DNA from: CAWFSE01 sp963697565
Lineage (GTDB): Bacteria; Actinomycetota; Actinomycetes; CAVWCF01
DNA: 64,000 nt
Direction of reading: 5' to 3'
Assembly (NCBI GenBank): GCA_963697565.1
Contig: CAVOOM010000006.1
Coordinates: forward strand, 1-64,000
Shown: positions 1 through 9,113 of the stretch, one piece after another
Numbering within the stretch: position 1 is the first letter of the stretch
Layout: every line of letters begins with the position of its first letter
Translations under genes and position numbers: made by a program
Notes under the pieces: generated by a model
The model's input: only the letters and a program-made list of their open reading frames with translations
What the model was told of the DNA's origin: nothing
Database searches by the model: none

Positions 1-1447
1 GACGTCGGGAGCCCCGGAGACCGTGGGGGCCGCGACCGGCACGGGGGCCGCCGGCTCGGGCGCAGGCGGCTCGGGCTGCGGCTGCTCTTGCGGCGCGGGC
101 GACGCGGGCGATGCACCCTCGGCGTCCTCGGTCGGGGCAGCCGGGGGCTCAGGCGTCGGCGGCGGCCGGCGGCGGCGGAGCCGGAGCGGTGGGCTCGGCG
201 CGGGTCGGAGCCGGTGCGGCCGCGCGCGCCCCGCCTGGAGGCGCAGCGGGCCGAACCGGCGAGGCGGTCATCGCCGGGCCGCCGGCGGCGAGCCCGCTCT
301 CCAGCCGGGCCAGCCGGGCGGCGAGGGCCACCGGGTCGTCGGAGGCCCGCGGGAGCACCAGCCGGGCGGCCAGCAGCTCCAGCAGCAGCCGAGGCGGGGC
401 GGACGTCGTACGCCGCTCGTTCATCGTGGCCGCGACGAGGTCGGCGGCCCGCACCAACCCGGCGACGCCCAGCGCGGCTGCCTGCGCGCGCATCGCCGGC
501 AGCTCGTCGGCGGGGACGTGCACGAGGCCGCGCTCGGCGGCATCGTCGACCTGCGCGAGCAGCAGCAGGTCGCGCAGCCGGTCGAGCAGGTCGCCGCTGA
601 ACCGCCACGGCTCCAACCCGCGGTCGAGCGCCGCGTCGATCGCCGCGAACAGCGACGGGCGCATCCTGGGCGGCGACCGCCTCGACCACCTGGTGGAGCA
701 GCTCGGAGGGGGTGTAGCCGAGCAGCGAGGCGGCCCGCTCGTACGTGAGCCGGCCGTCCCGGCGCTGCCCGCGAGCTGGTCGAGCACCGACAGCGCATCG
801 CGCACCGAGCCCTGGCCGGCGCGGACCACCAGCGGCAGGACCCCGGGCTCGACGGCGATGCCCTCCTCGGCGCTGATCCGCTCGAGGTGGGCCAGCAGCG
901 TCGCCGGCGGCACCAGGCGGAACGGGTAGTGGTGGGTGCGCGACCGGATGGTCTGCAGCACCTTGTCCGGCTCGGTCGTGGCGAAGATGAACCGGATGTA
1001 GTCCGGCGGCTCCTCGACCAGCTTGAGCAGGGCGTTGAAGCCCTGCGTGGTGACCATGTGGGCCTCGTCGATGATGTAGATCTTGTAGCGGGACTGCACC
1101 GGCGCGTACATCGCGCGCTCGCGCAGCTCGCGGGTGTCGTCGACGCCGCCGTGGCTCGCGGCGTCGAGTTCGATCACGTCGAGGGTGCCGGGGCCATTGG
1201 CGGCCAGCCCGACGCACGACTCGCAGACCCCGCACGGATCGGGGGTGGGGCCCTGCTCGCAGTTGAGCGAGCGGGCGAGGATGCGCGCCGACGAGGTCTT
1301 GCCGCAGCCGCGGGGGCCGCTGAAGAGGTAGGCGTGGTTGACCCGGTCGTTGCGCAGCGCCTGCTGCAGCGGGTCGGTGACGTGCTCCTGGCCGATGACG
1401 TCGGCGAACCGCGCGGGGCGGTACTTCCGGTACAGGGCGAGGGCCAC
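1..1447 (-). CDS. dnaX: DNA polymerase III subunit gamma/tau (partial, frame breaks)
   Basis: Clamp-loader ATPase of the replicative polymerase. The N-terminus has the family opening, a Walker A motif GPRGCGKT at residues 44-51, four zinc-binding cysteines at 63, 72, 75 and 78, and a DEAH-type Walker B in IIDEAHM. GTG at 1447 is the start; a TAGGGT -10 box ends six bases upstream, so the mRNA is probably leaderless. Between about 665 and 780 the protein leaves the conserved frame and returns, which implies two compensating indels. A TGA at 149-151 interrupts the Pro/Ala-rich tau linker, yet the linker continues in the next frame to base 1, so the gene runs off the window. No A-rich slippery site is present, so I read these as sequence errors and not programmed frameshifting. 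It lies directly downstream of the SRP RNA gene. Confidence 0.93.
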
Positions 1448-1498
1448 CCCCGGACCCTACGGGGCCCGCCGACCCCCACATCGGGGCCTCGGGACGAA

Positions 1499-1591
1499 GG
1501 CGACCCCTCGCGCACCCGCCAGAGCCCGCCGACCCTTGCTGCCTTCCGGCCCTGGGGGGTTGAGCGAGGTGACGCCGCACGAGGGGTCGCC
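1499..1591 (-). ncRNA. ffs: Signal recognition particle RNA, small bacterial (4.5S) type
   Basis: The minus strand carries the universally conserved SRP domain IV tip, AGGGCCGGAAGGCAGCAAGG, which binds Ffh. The two ends, GGCGACCCCTCG and CGAGGGGTCGCC, pair perfectly over 12 bp, giving a single long hairpin of about 93 nt. The ends given are those of this helix; the true transcript may be slightly longer. It sits between a divergent tRNA-Ser gene and dnaX, an arrangement familiar in actinobacteria. Confidence 0.93.
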
Positions 1592-1665
1592 CTCCATCGT
1601 ACGCACTCCCCGGAGGCGAGGAGCGGACTCGGCTCGAGCCCGGGGCCGCCGGTACCCTCGCCCAC

Positions 1666-1753
1666 GGAGGATTCGCATAGTGGCCGAGTGCGCACGCTTG
1701 GAAAGCGTGTAAGGGGCAACCCTTCGCGGGTTCAAATCCCGCATCCTCCGCCA
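1666..1753 (+). tRNA. tRNA-Ser (anticodon GGA)
   Basis: Seven-base acceptor arms GGAGGAT and ATCCTCC pair, the anticodon loop reads CTTGGAAAG with GGA at its centre, there is a long variable arm as in serine tRNAs, and the T loop is TTCAAAT. A CCA end is encoded at 1751-1753. It reads serine codons UCC and UCU. Confidence 0.97.
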
Positions 1754-1828
1754 TCCAGACGGCGCCGCGGATCCGTGCAGGTGTACGGGACCGCGGCGCC
1801 GTCGGCGTCCCGTCCCGGGCCCGACATC

Positions 1829-1834
1829 TAGACT
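1829..1834 (+). promoter_or_regulatory. -10 box of a leaderless promoter
   Basis: TAGACT ends seven bases before the GTG start at 1842, so transcription is expected to begin at or next to the start codon. No Shine-Dalgarno sequence is present. The same layout recurs before many genes in this window (see findings). Confidence 0.6.
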
Positions 1835-1841
1835 GGCCGCC

Positions 1842-2174
1842 GTGATCTTCAAGCGGGTCGGCGACCGCAAGCCGTACCCCGACCACGAACTGACCTCCAA
1901 GGGCTGGAGTGCCCTCTCGCCCCGCCAGGTCCGCCTCGACGAGCTGGTCACCGTCAAGCGCACCCTCGACCTCGACGCCCTGCTGGCCGAGGACTCCACG
2001 TTCTACGGCGACCTGTTCGCCCACGTCGTGCGCTGGCAGGGCGAGCTCTACCTCGAGGACGGACTCCACCGCGCGCTCCGTGCGGCGTTGCGCCAACGCG
2101 CGGCCATCCATGCGCGCATCCTTGACCTCGACGAGCCGCCCGCCGCGGGCGCCGACCCTGGAGGCCGACCGTGA
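1842..2174 (+). CDS. VapB-like conserved actinobacterial protein
   Basis: A 110-residue soluble protein beginning MIFKRVG, with the segments LAEDSTFYGDLF and WQGELYLEDGLHRA. From memory, homologues in streptomycetes and relatives are annotated as type II toxin-antitoxin VapB-family antitoxins. No PIN-domain toxin lies next to it; the following gene is a LytR_C membrane protein, so a toxin-antitoxin role is not supported by context. The GTG start has no ribosome-binding site but has a -10 box seven bases upstream, consistent with leaderless mRNA. Its TGA overlaps the next GTG (GTGA), so the two are likely translated together. Confidence 0.75.
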   Translation: MIFKRVGDRKPYPDHELTSKGWSALSPRQVRLDELVTVKRTLDLDALLAEDSTFYGDLFAHVVRWQGELYLEDGLHRALRAALRQRAAIHARILDLDEPPAAGADPGGRP

Positions 2175-2754
2175 CCAGCCTGAGCCCCACCTCGGCACGC
2201 GGAGGCGGCCGGTTCCTGCTGCCCCTCATCATCGCCGCCGTCGTCGCCCTGGTGATCGGCGTCGCCGCCGGGTGGTGGTGGGCCGGCCGCGACACCGGCG
2301 GGTCGGCCGGGTCCACAGCCAGCCCGAGCCCCAGCGACTGCCCCACCGAGCTGGTCTCCGCCTACCCGGCCCCCGCCACGATCACGGTCAACGTCTACAA
2401 CGCCACCGCGCGGGCCGGCCTGGCCAAGGGGGTCGCCGCGGAGATGAAGGCGCGGGGCTTCGTCGTCGGCGCCGTGTCCAACGACCCGAAGAAGCAGCCG
2501 ATCGCGGCCCCGGCCGAGGTCAGGCACGGTCCAGGCGGCGAGCAGGCCGCGGCCGTGGTGGCCGCCCAGGTGTCCGGCGCCGTCGTGGTCGCCGACACGC
2601 GCACCGACGGCAGCGTCGACCTCGCGCTGGGCGACGGCTACACCGCGCTGGTCGCGCCCGACGTCGCCGCCGCGACCCTGGCCCCCAAGCCTCCGCCGGG
2701 CTGCCCCACGCCGTCTCCGGCGGCGCCCGCCGCTCCCCCGCGCCCACCGCCTGA
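2171..2754 (+). CDS. LytR_C-domain membrane-anchored protein
   Basis: About 195 residues: a short cytoplasmic N-terminus, one transmembrane helix (about residues 16-36, FLLPLIIAAVVALVIGVAAG), a Ser/Pro linker, then a LytR/CpsA/Psr C-terminal-type domain starting at ITVNVYNATARAGLA and running through the DTRTDGSVDLALGDGY region. The domain faces the cell wall; its exact role is unknown. The frame stays open into the antisense of the next gene, to 3475. The Pro-rich tail and a TGA at 2752-2754 in a neighbouring frame suggest a one-base error near 2735-2750, so the end given is a best estimate. It is coupled to the upstream gene by a GTGA overlap. Confidence 0.72.
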
Positions 2755-2770
2755 GCCGTACGGCGGCGGC

Positions 2771-3773
2771 TCACCGCCCGCGCAGCGCGGCCACCGGGCC
2801 CATCGCCACCCGCGCCGAAGCGTCCAGCCAGCGCAGCACGTTGAGCATGTCGGCCGCGCGCAGCGAGACGCAGCCGGCCGTCGCGCCCTTGCCGTTGACG
2901 TGCACGAAGATCCCGCCGCCCGACTGCGTCGAGACCACCGGGATGTTGAAGTTGACCACCACGGCGTAGGCGTACTGGCTGCCGTAGTCCACCAGGTGCT
3001 CGGCCTCGTCGACGCTCCACCGGGCATCCGGGGCCCGGCCGCGCTGCCAGGTGTTGAACGTGGCGGGGTCGGCCGGGTCGTACACCCACCAGTCCTCTGC
3101 GTCGAACTGCCGCCACGGCAGGCTCGTGCCGGGATTGCCGCCCGGGCCGAAGGCCGTGCCGAGGCTGAAGACGCCGACGGGCGTGGTGCCGCTACTGCGC
3201 ACGCGGTTCTCCGCGAAGCCGTTCCAGCCGAGGCGTGCGGGCACCGGCCCGTACGCGACCTGCCAGCCGCCCGAGGAGTCGCGCTGCCAGGCGGTGGCGG
3301 TGGCGTACGAGGTGCCGTATCGGGTCGCGGTGACGACGAGCGCCTTGCCCGCGGGGGCGAGGGAGGGGATCTCGGCCGGGCTGATGCCGCCCGCCGGTGG
3401 AGGGGGCGCGGGAGGCGCGGCGGGCTTCGGCTTCGCGGCGGGCGCGGCGGCTTGGGCGTGGGCTTCGGGCTCTGAGCGTCGCCGCGGGGGCGGCCTGGAC
3501 GGCAGCCTCGGCGGCCGCAGCCTGCGCCGCCGCCAGGTCCGCAGCGGCTTGGGCCTCGGCCGCGCGGGCGGCCGCCGCCGCGGCCTCTGCCTCGGCACGA
3601 GCCGCCTCGATCCCGCGCACCCGCTCGGCGAGGTGCTCCTCGCCGACGAGCTCCACGCGCGAGGGGGCCGCGGGCGGCTGGGGCGGAGCGGCCGGTGTCG
3701 CCGCCGCGTACCCGCACGACGACAGCAGCGCGGCGCACGCCGCGAGCGCTGCGACCCGTACCGACCCGATCAC
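2771..3773 (-). CDS. Lipoprotein L,D-transpeptidase (YkuD), frame break
   Basis: The C-terminal half is a YkuD catalytic domain with the signature HVNGKGATAGCVSL, in which His and Cys are the active-site residues that make 3-3 peptidoglycan cross-links or attach wall proteins. The N-terminus from GTG at 3773 is a lipoprotein signal (LAACAALLSSC) followed by an Ala/Glu-rich, probably coiled-coil stretch. That N-terminal part and the catalytic part lie in different frames, joined near 3470-3500, so one indel must be assumed. Homologues are exported and act in the cell wall. The gene converges on the LytR_C gene. Confidence 0.82.
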
Positions 3774-3863
3774 GCCTCTCCCGTGGGCTCCCGCCGCGGG
3801 GGCGCGGCGACTGCTCACCCAGAGCATCGGCCCCAGCATGCCCGCCCTGGAGCCCCGCGGGCG

Positions 3864-4259
3864 TCAGATGCCCTGTACGGCGGCCGCGAAGAATGTGAAC
3901 AGGACGAAGAGGAGCAGCAGCGCGTTGACGATGCAGGCCGCCGCCGCAGAGCCGCCGCCGCCGGCCTTCGTGGCGCGGCCGCCGAGCAGGGTCCCGATCA
4001 CCAAGGGCGTGGCCATCACGGCGGTAACGACGAGCATGGCCGCCCAGCCAGCGAGTCCGGCCGAGGGGAGCAGTTCGCCCTCGGCGACGTCGAGCAGCGC
4101 CATGAACGCGTACCCCAGCACGCCCGCAACCACGGTCGAGACCGCGGCCAGCGCCAGCATGATCCACGCCCACATGGTGAGCCGCTGGGCCCGCTCGGGG
4201 ATCACCTCGTGGGTCCGGCGCGGCGGGCTGGTGGGGTGCGATGAGTGAACGGTGGCCAT
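3864..4259 (-). CDS. Small membrane protein, unknown function
   Basis: About 131 residues from the ATG at 4259, chosen because GGAGGTGA lies five to six bases upstream; an in-frame start at 4289 lacks such a site. Three hydrophobic segments are visible (around WIMLALAAVSTVVAGVLGYAF, LAGWAAMLVVTAVMATPLVI and CIVNALLLLFVLFTFFAAA), with the basic N-terminus probably cytoplasmic. I do not recognise the family. It could be a DUF4190-like actinobacterial membrane protein, but no diagnostic motif is present. Confidence 0.65.
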   Translation of the reverse strand: MATVHSSHPTSPPRRTHEVIPERAQRLTMWAWIMLALAAVSTVVAGVLGYAFMALLDVAEGELLPSAGLAGWAAMLVVTAVMATPLVIGTLLGGRATKAGGGGSAAAACIVNALLLLFVLFTFFAAAVQGI

Positions 4260-4374
4260 GGCCGTCACCTCCGGGTGCCAAGACCTCACCGCAAGCGGAC
4301 CACTCGTACGCCCGCAGCCTCACCCTCAGCCTCGCCCGGCCGCCCTCGTCCCGGTAGGGGACTACGGCCCGCGA

Positions 4375-4438
4375 GTGGCACCTGAATCGCGGTTGTGGTC
4401 ACCCCACCACGAGGAAGAACCGCGATTCAGGCGCCACA
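4375..4438. repeat. Intergenic inverted repeat, 20-bp arms
   Basis: The arms at 4375-4394 and 4419-4438 are reverse complements with a single mismatch; the shared core is CCTGAATCGCGGTT. The loop is 24 bases. It lies in the gap between the membrane-protein gene start and the tRNA-Ser terminator. Its geometry resembles the hairpin repeats at 9028 and 28236, but the sequence differs. Confidence 0.7.
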
Positions 4439-4452
4439 ACCCCCCGGTGACA

Positions 4453-4493
4453 CGAAGAGGCGACCCCCGAACACCATGGGGGTCGCCTCTTCG
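4453..4493 (-). terminator. Terminator hairpin downstream of tRNA-Ser(CGA)
   Basis: A perfect 16-bp stem (CGAAGAGGCGACCCCC and its complement) closes a nine-base loop. It begins three bases past the encoded CCA of the tRNA on the minus strand. There is no long U tract, as is common in high-GC actinobacteria. Confidence 0.8.
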
Positions 4494-4495
4494 TT

Positions 4496-4585
4496 TGGCG
4501 GTGGCGGTGGGATTTGAACCCACGGAGGAGTTGCCCCCTCACACGCTTTCGAGGCGTGCTCCTTAGGCCGCTCGGACACGCCACC
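4496..4585 (-). tRNA. tRNA-Ser (anticodon CGA)
   Basis: Acceptor arms GGTGGCG and CGCCACC, anticodon loop with CGA, long variable arm, T loop TTCAAAT and an encoded CCA at the 3' end. It reads serine UCG. It is the second serine isoacceptor in 3 kb and points the opposite way to tRNA-Ser(GGA). Confidence 0.97.
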
Positions 4586-4610
4586 GCCGAGCAGGGTACC
4601 CGAGCGCGGG

Positions 4611-5138
<528 letters not shown>

Positions 5139-5174
5139 TCACTGCCGGCCGGGATCCGGTACGCGGGCGCGCGC

Positions 5175-5785
5175 TCAGCCGAGCGCGACGTCGACGGCAG
5201 CCTCGAACTCCTCGCCGAAGCCCAGCCGGGCGGCGACGGAGGCGGCCACCTCGTCGGCGTACAGGTCGAGGTTCTCGCAGAGCAGGCCGAGCTCCATCGC
5301 GTCGAGGCCGAGGTCGGACAGCAGCGACAGGTCGCCCACCGGCTGCACGTGCTCGAGGTCCTCCTCCTCGGGCTCAGGCAGGCCGAGGTGGTCGAGCACG
5401 TCGAGGGCCAGCGGCCACTCGGTGGCGGCCGCCACGTCGTTCAGCAGCAGGCGGACCTCGCCGCCGCCGGAGCGGACGATCAGCACGTACTCCTCGAGCG
5501 CGCCGACCAGGGCGAGCGTGAAGCCCTCGCCGGGCTGCTGGCGCAACGCGTGCCGCAGCGACTCCAGCGAGTGCGCGGCCGAGGGGGGCAGCGCCGAGGC
5601 CGACCAGCGGCCCTCCTCGCGGTAGGCGAAGACGGCGAAGTCCGGGTCGACCGCCTCGTCTTCCTCGTCTCGTCGTCTTCGTCGTCTTCGTCCAGGTCAT
5701 CAGCCAGGTCGTCGGCGAGGTCGTCGTCCAGATCCTCGGCGAGGTCGTCGGCGTCGTCGAGCGCCTGTCCCACGCTGTCCGGCAT
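5175..5785 (-). CDS. TadA-associated acidic protein, frame break
   Basis: The protein starts at ATG 5785, with GAGGAGGGG about five bases upstream. The first 45 residues are almost entirely Asp, Glu, Ala and Leu. After a one-base break near 5675 the frame continues with a conserved globular part ([12 protein letters not shown] to the end at 5175), about 203 residues in all. In actinobacteria this family is called tRNA adenosine deaminase-associated protein because it sits beside tadA; its biochemical role is not established. The acidic N-terminus suggests binding to a basic partner, which is inference. Confidence 0.8.
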
Positions 5786-5898
5786 CGTCGCCCCTCCTCT
5801 CTCCTGGACTGCTGCGCATGGACTCCGGCGGAGTCCCGCCCCCGCATCGTCGCAGAGATCGCCGCCGCCTGCGTACGGTCGGGCGGATCCGGCCCCGC

Positions 5899-5904
5899 TA
5901 GCCT
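5899..5904 (+). promoter_or_regulatory. -10 box of the leaderless upp promoter
   Basis: TAGCCT ends seven bases before the upp ATG at 5912 and no Shine-Dalgarno precedes the gene. Confidence 0.6.
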
Positions 5905-5911
5905 GCGAGCC

Positions 5912-6562
5912 ATGCGCACCCACGTCGCCGACCACCCGCTGATCGCCCACAAGCTGACCGCCCTGCGCGACGCCCGCACGGACACCCCGACGTTCCGCCG
6001 GCTGGCCGACGAGCTCGTCACGCTGCTCGCGTACGAGGCCACCCGCTCGGTGCGCACCGCGCCCGTCGACGTGCAGACCCCGGTGGCGATGGCGCGCGGG
6101 GTGCGGCTGGCGATGCCGCGGCCGCTGGTGGTGCCGATCCTTCGGGCTGGGCTCGGGATGCTCGACGGCATGCAGCGGCTGCTGCCGACCGCCGAGGTGG
6201 GCTTCCTCGGGATGGTGCGCGATGAGGGCACGCTGCTGGCGACCACGTACGCGACCCGGCTGCCCGACGACCTGACCGGGCGGCAGTGCTACGTGCTCGA
6301 CCCGATGCTCGCCACCGGCGGCACGTTGGTGGCGGCGGTGCAGCTGCTCTTCGACCGCGGGGCCGACGACGTCACCTGCATCTGCCTGCTGTCCGCGCCG
6401 GAGGGGCTGGCGCGGATGGAGGAGGCCTTCGGCGACTCCGGGCGGTCGGTCGCCGTGGTGACCGCCGGGCTCGACGAGCGGCTGAACGAGCACGGCTACA
6501 TCGTCCCGGGCCTCGGCGACGCCGGCGACCGGCTGTACGGCAGCGCGGGCCACTTCGAGTAG
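5912..6562 (+). CDS. upp: Uracil phosphoribosyltransferase
   Basis: This pyrimidine-salvage enzyme makes UMP from uracil and PRPP. The unbroken 216-residue protein has the type I PRTase PRPP-binding loop in [11 protein letters not shown] and the uracil-binding C-terminus [13 protein letters not shown]. The N-terminal [11 protein letters not shown] and the substrate segment PILRAGLGM are typical of Upp. A strong terminator follows 11 bases after the stop. Confidence 0.97.
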   Translation: MRTHVADHPLIAHKLTALRDARTDTPTFRRLADELVTLLAYEATRSVRTAPVDVQTPVAMARGVRLAMPRPLVVPILRAGLGMLDGMQRLLPTAEVGFLGMVRDEGTLLATTYATRLPDDLTGRQCYVLDPMLATGGTLVAAVQLLFDRGADDVTCICLLSAPEGLARMEEAFGDSGRSVAVVTAGLDERLNEHGYIVPGLGDAGDRLYGSAGHFE

Positions 6563-6572
6563 GCACGGCACG

Positions 6573-6610
6573 AGCAGCGGCCCCCCGGCCGAAGCCGGGG
6601 GGCCGCTGCT
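6573..6610. terminator. Bidirectional terminator between convergent genes
   Basis: A perfect 17-bp GC-rich stem closes a CGAA tetraloop. It lies between the stop of upp and the stop of the convergent FG-GAP gene, so it can serve both strands. Confidence 0.85.
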
Positions 6611-6620
6611 TCGGAAGTGC

Positions 6621-8152
6621 CTAGTACGGCATGCGCAGGTCGCGCTGGTGCGGCACCGCCGGGACGACCCCGCCCGTGCCCGCCACCCGCTCGACCACGG
6701 CGATCTTGCCCAGGTTGTACGCGGAGAACACGATCTCGTTCTTGCCGTCCCAGTTCAGGTCGGCGACGCCACGCTGCCCTGGCCGCAGTTCTTCGCGCCC
6801 CGACGTCCGCCGGGCTGGAGCCGGGCAAAGAGTTGCTGCGCAGTACCGAGCGGCCACGTCGGTCTTGGCCCAGCCGCCGCCGGCCTTGCGCTCGATCAGG
6901 TAGATGCTCCAGTCGGCGTCGCCGGCGACCGCGAGGTCGATGTCGCCGTCGCCGTCGAGGTCGCCCTCGCTCGGGAACCCGGGGGCCGCCTGGCCCGCAC
7001 GCGTGTCATCGACGGTGAACCCGTCCGCGACGGTGCTGACCGCCCATGGCGCAGCGCACGTCGGAACCGGGGGTCAGCTCGGACGACCTGCGGCTGCACG
7101 GTGCCGGGCGCGCGCAGACCGCTGACGTGGTTGACGCCGATGGCGCCGTACTTGCCGTTCCCGTCGATGTTGTCGACCGGCATGATCTGGAACGACTCGC
7201 CGAGGCCGCTGGCGATCACGTGCTTGGTGAAGCGGCGGCCGACGGCCGGCACCGCGCCGCCCTGGGTCTCGAACCAGACGAACGACACATCTGTGAGGCC
7301 GACTGGGCGGAACGGCGGCGTGAGCGCCGGATCGGTGTCTGCTTGACCCCGAAGTACTGCGCCGAGGCCACGTCGTAGTCGCCGTCGCCGTCGATGTCGA
7401 AGACGGCCGGCAGCGAGCCGCCGCCGTCGGCGATCTTCACCGGGGCGGCGAAGGCCCCGCCGCCGGTGCCCTTGAAGAACTCGGTGCGAACGGTCGGGGG
7501 GACCTTGACCGGGCCGAAGGGTAGGACGGGAAGCCGCCGTCCTCCATCACCGAGACGATGTCCTGGACGCCGTCCTTGTCGAAGTCGGCGAACACGACGC
7601 CGTGGTAGGAGCCGACGACGCCGGTGATCACGTTGTTGCGCGAGTACGTGCCGTCGCCGTTGTTGCGCCACCAGGTGATCGAGCCACCGGGCAGGCCCAC
7701 CCCGGTCGGGCGGACCGCTGATCGCGCTGAAGAAGTAGCCCGCCGGGACGATCACGTCGTTCATCCGTCGCCGTCGACGTCGGCAATGGTCGGCCGGTTC
7801 GGGCCGATGATCCCCGCGGAGGTCGGCACGATCGTGGTCTGGGCCCACGTATCGGCCGCCGGCCTTGGAGTACGTCTGCACGTTGCCGGTGCGGGCGGCG
7901 GCGGCCCGGGCCGGCCGGGGCCGGGCCGCAAAGGCGCGAACGACGTGGTGACGATCTCCTGCGTCGCGACGCTGCCCGTCGAGCTCACCACGACGGTGAA
8001 CGCCGCGCCCGCCTGGTCGGCGACGGTGGTGGTGGTGAACTGCGCGGGCCGGCCGCGTCGCGCGGCGGCAGCGCCGGCCGGCAGCCGGACACCCCGATAA
8101 TGGTCGAGGCCGCGACGCCAACGACGGCGACCGCCTTCACGGACTTGTGCAT
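6621..8152 (-). CDS. Exported FG-GAP/VCBS-repeat protein, many frame breaks
   Basis: The start is ATG 8152, with GGAGGGG upstream and an export signal (MHKSVKAVAVVGVAAS, then a lipobox-like VSGC). The body contains several calcium-binding-type FG-GAP/VCBS units: IADVDGDG, FADFDKDGVQDIV, VFDIDGDGDYDV, VDNIDGNGKYG, GDLDGDGDIDLAV and VADLNWDGKNEIVF. These predict a secreted beta-propeller of roughly 500 residues. At least five changes of reading frame are needed to join the units. It may therefore be a decaying pseudogene, but the same density of breaks in essential genes nearby makes sequence error equally likely. The ligand is unknown. Confidence 0.72.
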
Positions 8153-8587
8153 GGGCTCCCCTCCAGAGCGGGCGCGCCCGGGCAGGCGCGCTGGCCGTGA
8201 AGGCTGCCACACCGTTCCACTGAATGGAAGGGTGTTCCGAGGATCGCCCCGATCGGGCGCGCGCCGCGCCCCCAGTCGAGGTCCCCCACCGATGGGGCGG
8301 GAACCGCGGTCAGAGCGCCTTGAGTGCCGCCACGACCTTCGTGAGGGAGTCCTTCGCGTCGCCGAACAGCAGCGTGGCGTTCGGTGTCGAGCAGCTCGGG
8401 TGACTCGTCGAATGCTCAAGCGGCGGGGGCCTCGGGAGCAGATACGATGCCCGGGCATGGCCGAGCCGACGACGGAGTGGGACGTCGTAGGACAGTGCAG
8501 CGCCTTCAAGCGCTCGCGACGGGGATGGCGAGCTGGCGCGGCACGTCCGCTGGCCCGGGCGGGCCCTCAGGTGGCTAGCCTCACGGC
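8153..8587. other. Gap without an intact gene
   Basis: The 435 bases between two genes hold the upstream region of the FG-GAP gene, a short pntB-like coding remnant on the minus strand (8310-8412) and the promoter of the next gene. An open stretch from ATG 8458 on the plus strand has no recognisable product. No RNA gene was recognised. Confidence 0.5.
8310..8412 (-). pseudogene. Remnant of NAD(P) transhydrogenase beta subunit C-terminus
   Basis: Read on the minus strand with one frame shift, this encodes about 34 residues ending in NATLLFGDAKDSL and a Lys/Ala/Leu tail before TGA at 8310-8312. PntB proteins end with the same pattern, N-x3-LFGDAK followed by a short helix. The segment upstream (FDESPELLDT) is in another frame and is preceded by a stop. 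Nothing else of pntAB is present, so this is the tail of a lost or rearranged gene. A similar tail on an unrelated protein cannot be ruled out. Confidence 0.55.
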
Positions 8588-9013
8588 GTGGACCTGATGC
8601 AGAGCGGCCCGATCCCCGCCGCCATGGTGTGGCGCCGGCTCCTCCCGGTGGCCGCCGGCGCGGCGGCCGCCAACGCCGTGCTGTGGGGTGTCGGGACGCT
8701 CGCCGGGGCGGATCTGCAGATCCCCGCCTCAGCTGGCAGCGACCAGCTGCAGGACCTGTCGATCGTGGCAGTGCTCGTCGTCACGGTCGCGGCGTTGGTC
8801 CTGGCGACGCTGCTGCTCTCGCTGCTGCTGAAGGTCTTCGGGCCGCGCGGGGTCCTGTACTACAACCTCACCGCGGTGGGGCTCTGCTTGCTGTCGCTGG
8901 CCGCCCCGCTCATGCTTGAGATCGGCTGGGGCGCCAAGGTCCTGCTCGTCCTCATGCACCTGGTGGTCGGCGCCGCCGCGTTCTTCGGCCTGGGCCGCTC
9001 GATCCTCCGCTGA
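8588..9013 (+). CDS. DUF6069-like four-helix membrane protein
   Basis: The 141-residue protein has four hydrophobic segments (about residues 18-38, 55-80, 88-110 and 115-138) and matches the overall shape of actinobacterial DUF6069 membrane proteins; this family assignment is tentative. GTG 8588 is the start because TAGCCT ends six bases upstream, the leaderless pattern seen before other genes here. No function is known. Confidence 0.65.
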   Translation: MDLMQSGPIPAAMVWRRLLPVAAGAAAANAVLWGVGTLAGADLQIPASAGSDQLQDLSIVAVLVVTVAALVLATLLLSLLLKVFGPRGVLYYNLTAVGLCLLSLAAPLMLEIGWGAKVLLVLMHLVVGAAAFFGLGRSILR

Positions 9014-9027
9014 CCCCCCGCAACCTT

Positions 9028-9080
9028 CCGATTTGCGGTGGCACGAGGAGCAAACTCCACTTCCTGCCACCGCAAACCGG
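9028..9080. repeat. Hairpin repeat family A, copy 1
   Basis: Arms at 9028-9043 and 9065-9080 are inverted copies of CCGRTTTGCGGTGGCA with one mismatch, around a 21-base loop containing GCAAACTCCACTTCC. It lies between two convergent genes. A second copy at 28236 has the same arms and a related loop. Confidence 0.85.
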
Positions 9081-9113
9081 GCGCGGGGAGAGGGCCGTGC
9101 GGGGTCAGCAGGG

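Noticed and set aside
149..780. Programmed ribosomal frameshifting in dnaX to make gamma and tau
   Set aside because: No A-rich slippery heptamer or downstream stem was found. The breaks include a compensating pair inside a conserved domain, which fits sequencing error better.
1842..2174. A VapBC toxin-antitoxin pair
   Set aside because: No PIN-domain protein is adjacent on either side. The coupled neighbour is a LytR_C membrane protein.
2755..3475. Continuation of the LytR_C reading frame to 3475
   Set aside because: The extra 240 codons are antisense to the L,D-transpeptidase and look like GC-rich noise; a TGA in the next frame at 2752-2754 ends the protein more plausibly.
8458..8597. Short plus-strand frame starting MAEPTTEWDVVG
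   Set aside because: It has no recognisable family, overlaps the promoter of the next gene and has no ribosome-binding site or upstream -10 box at the right distance.
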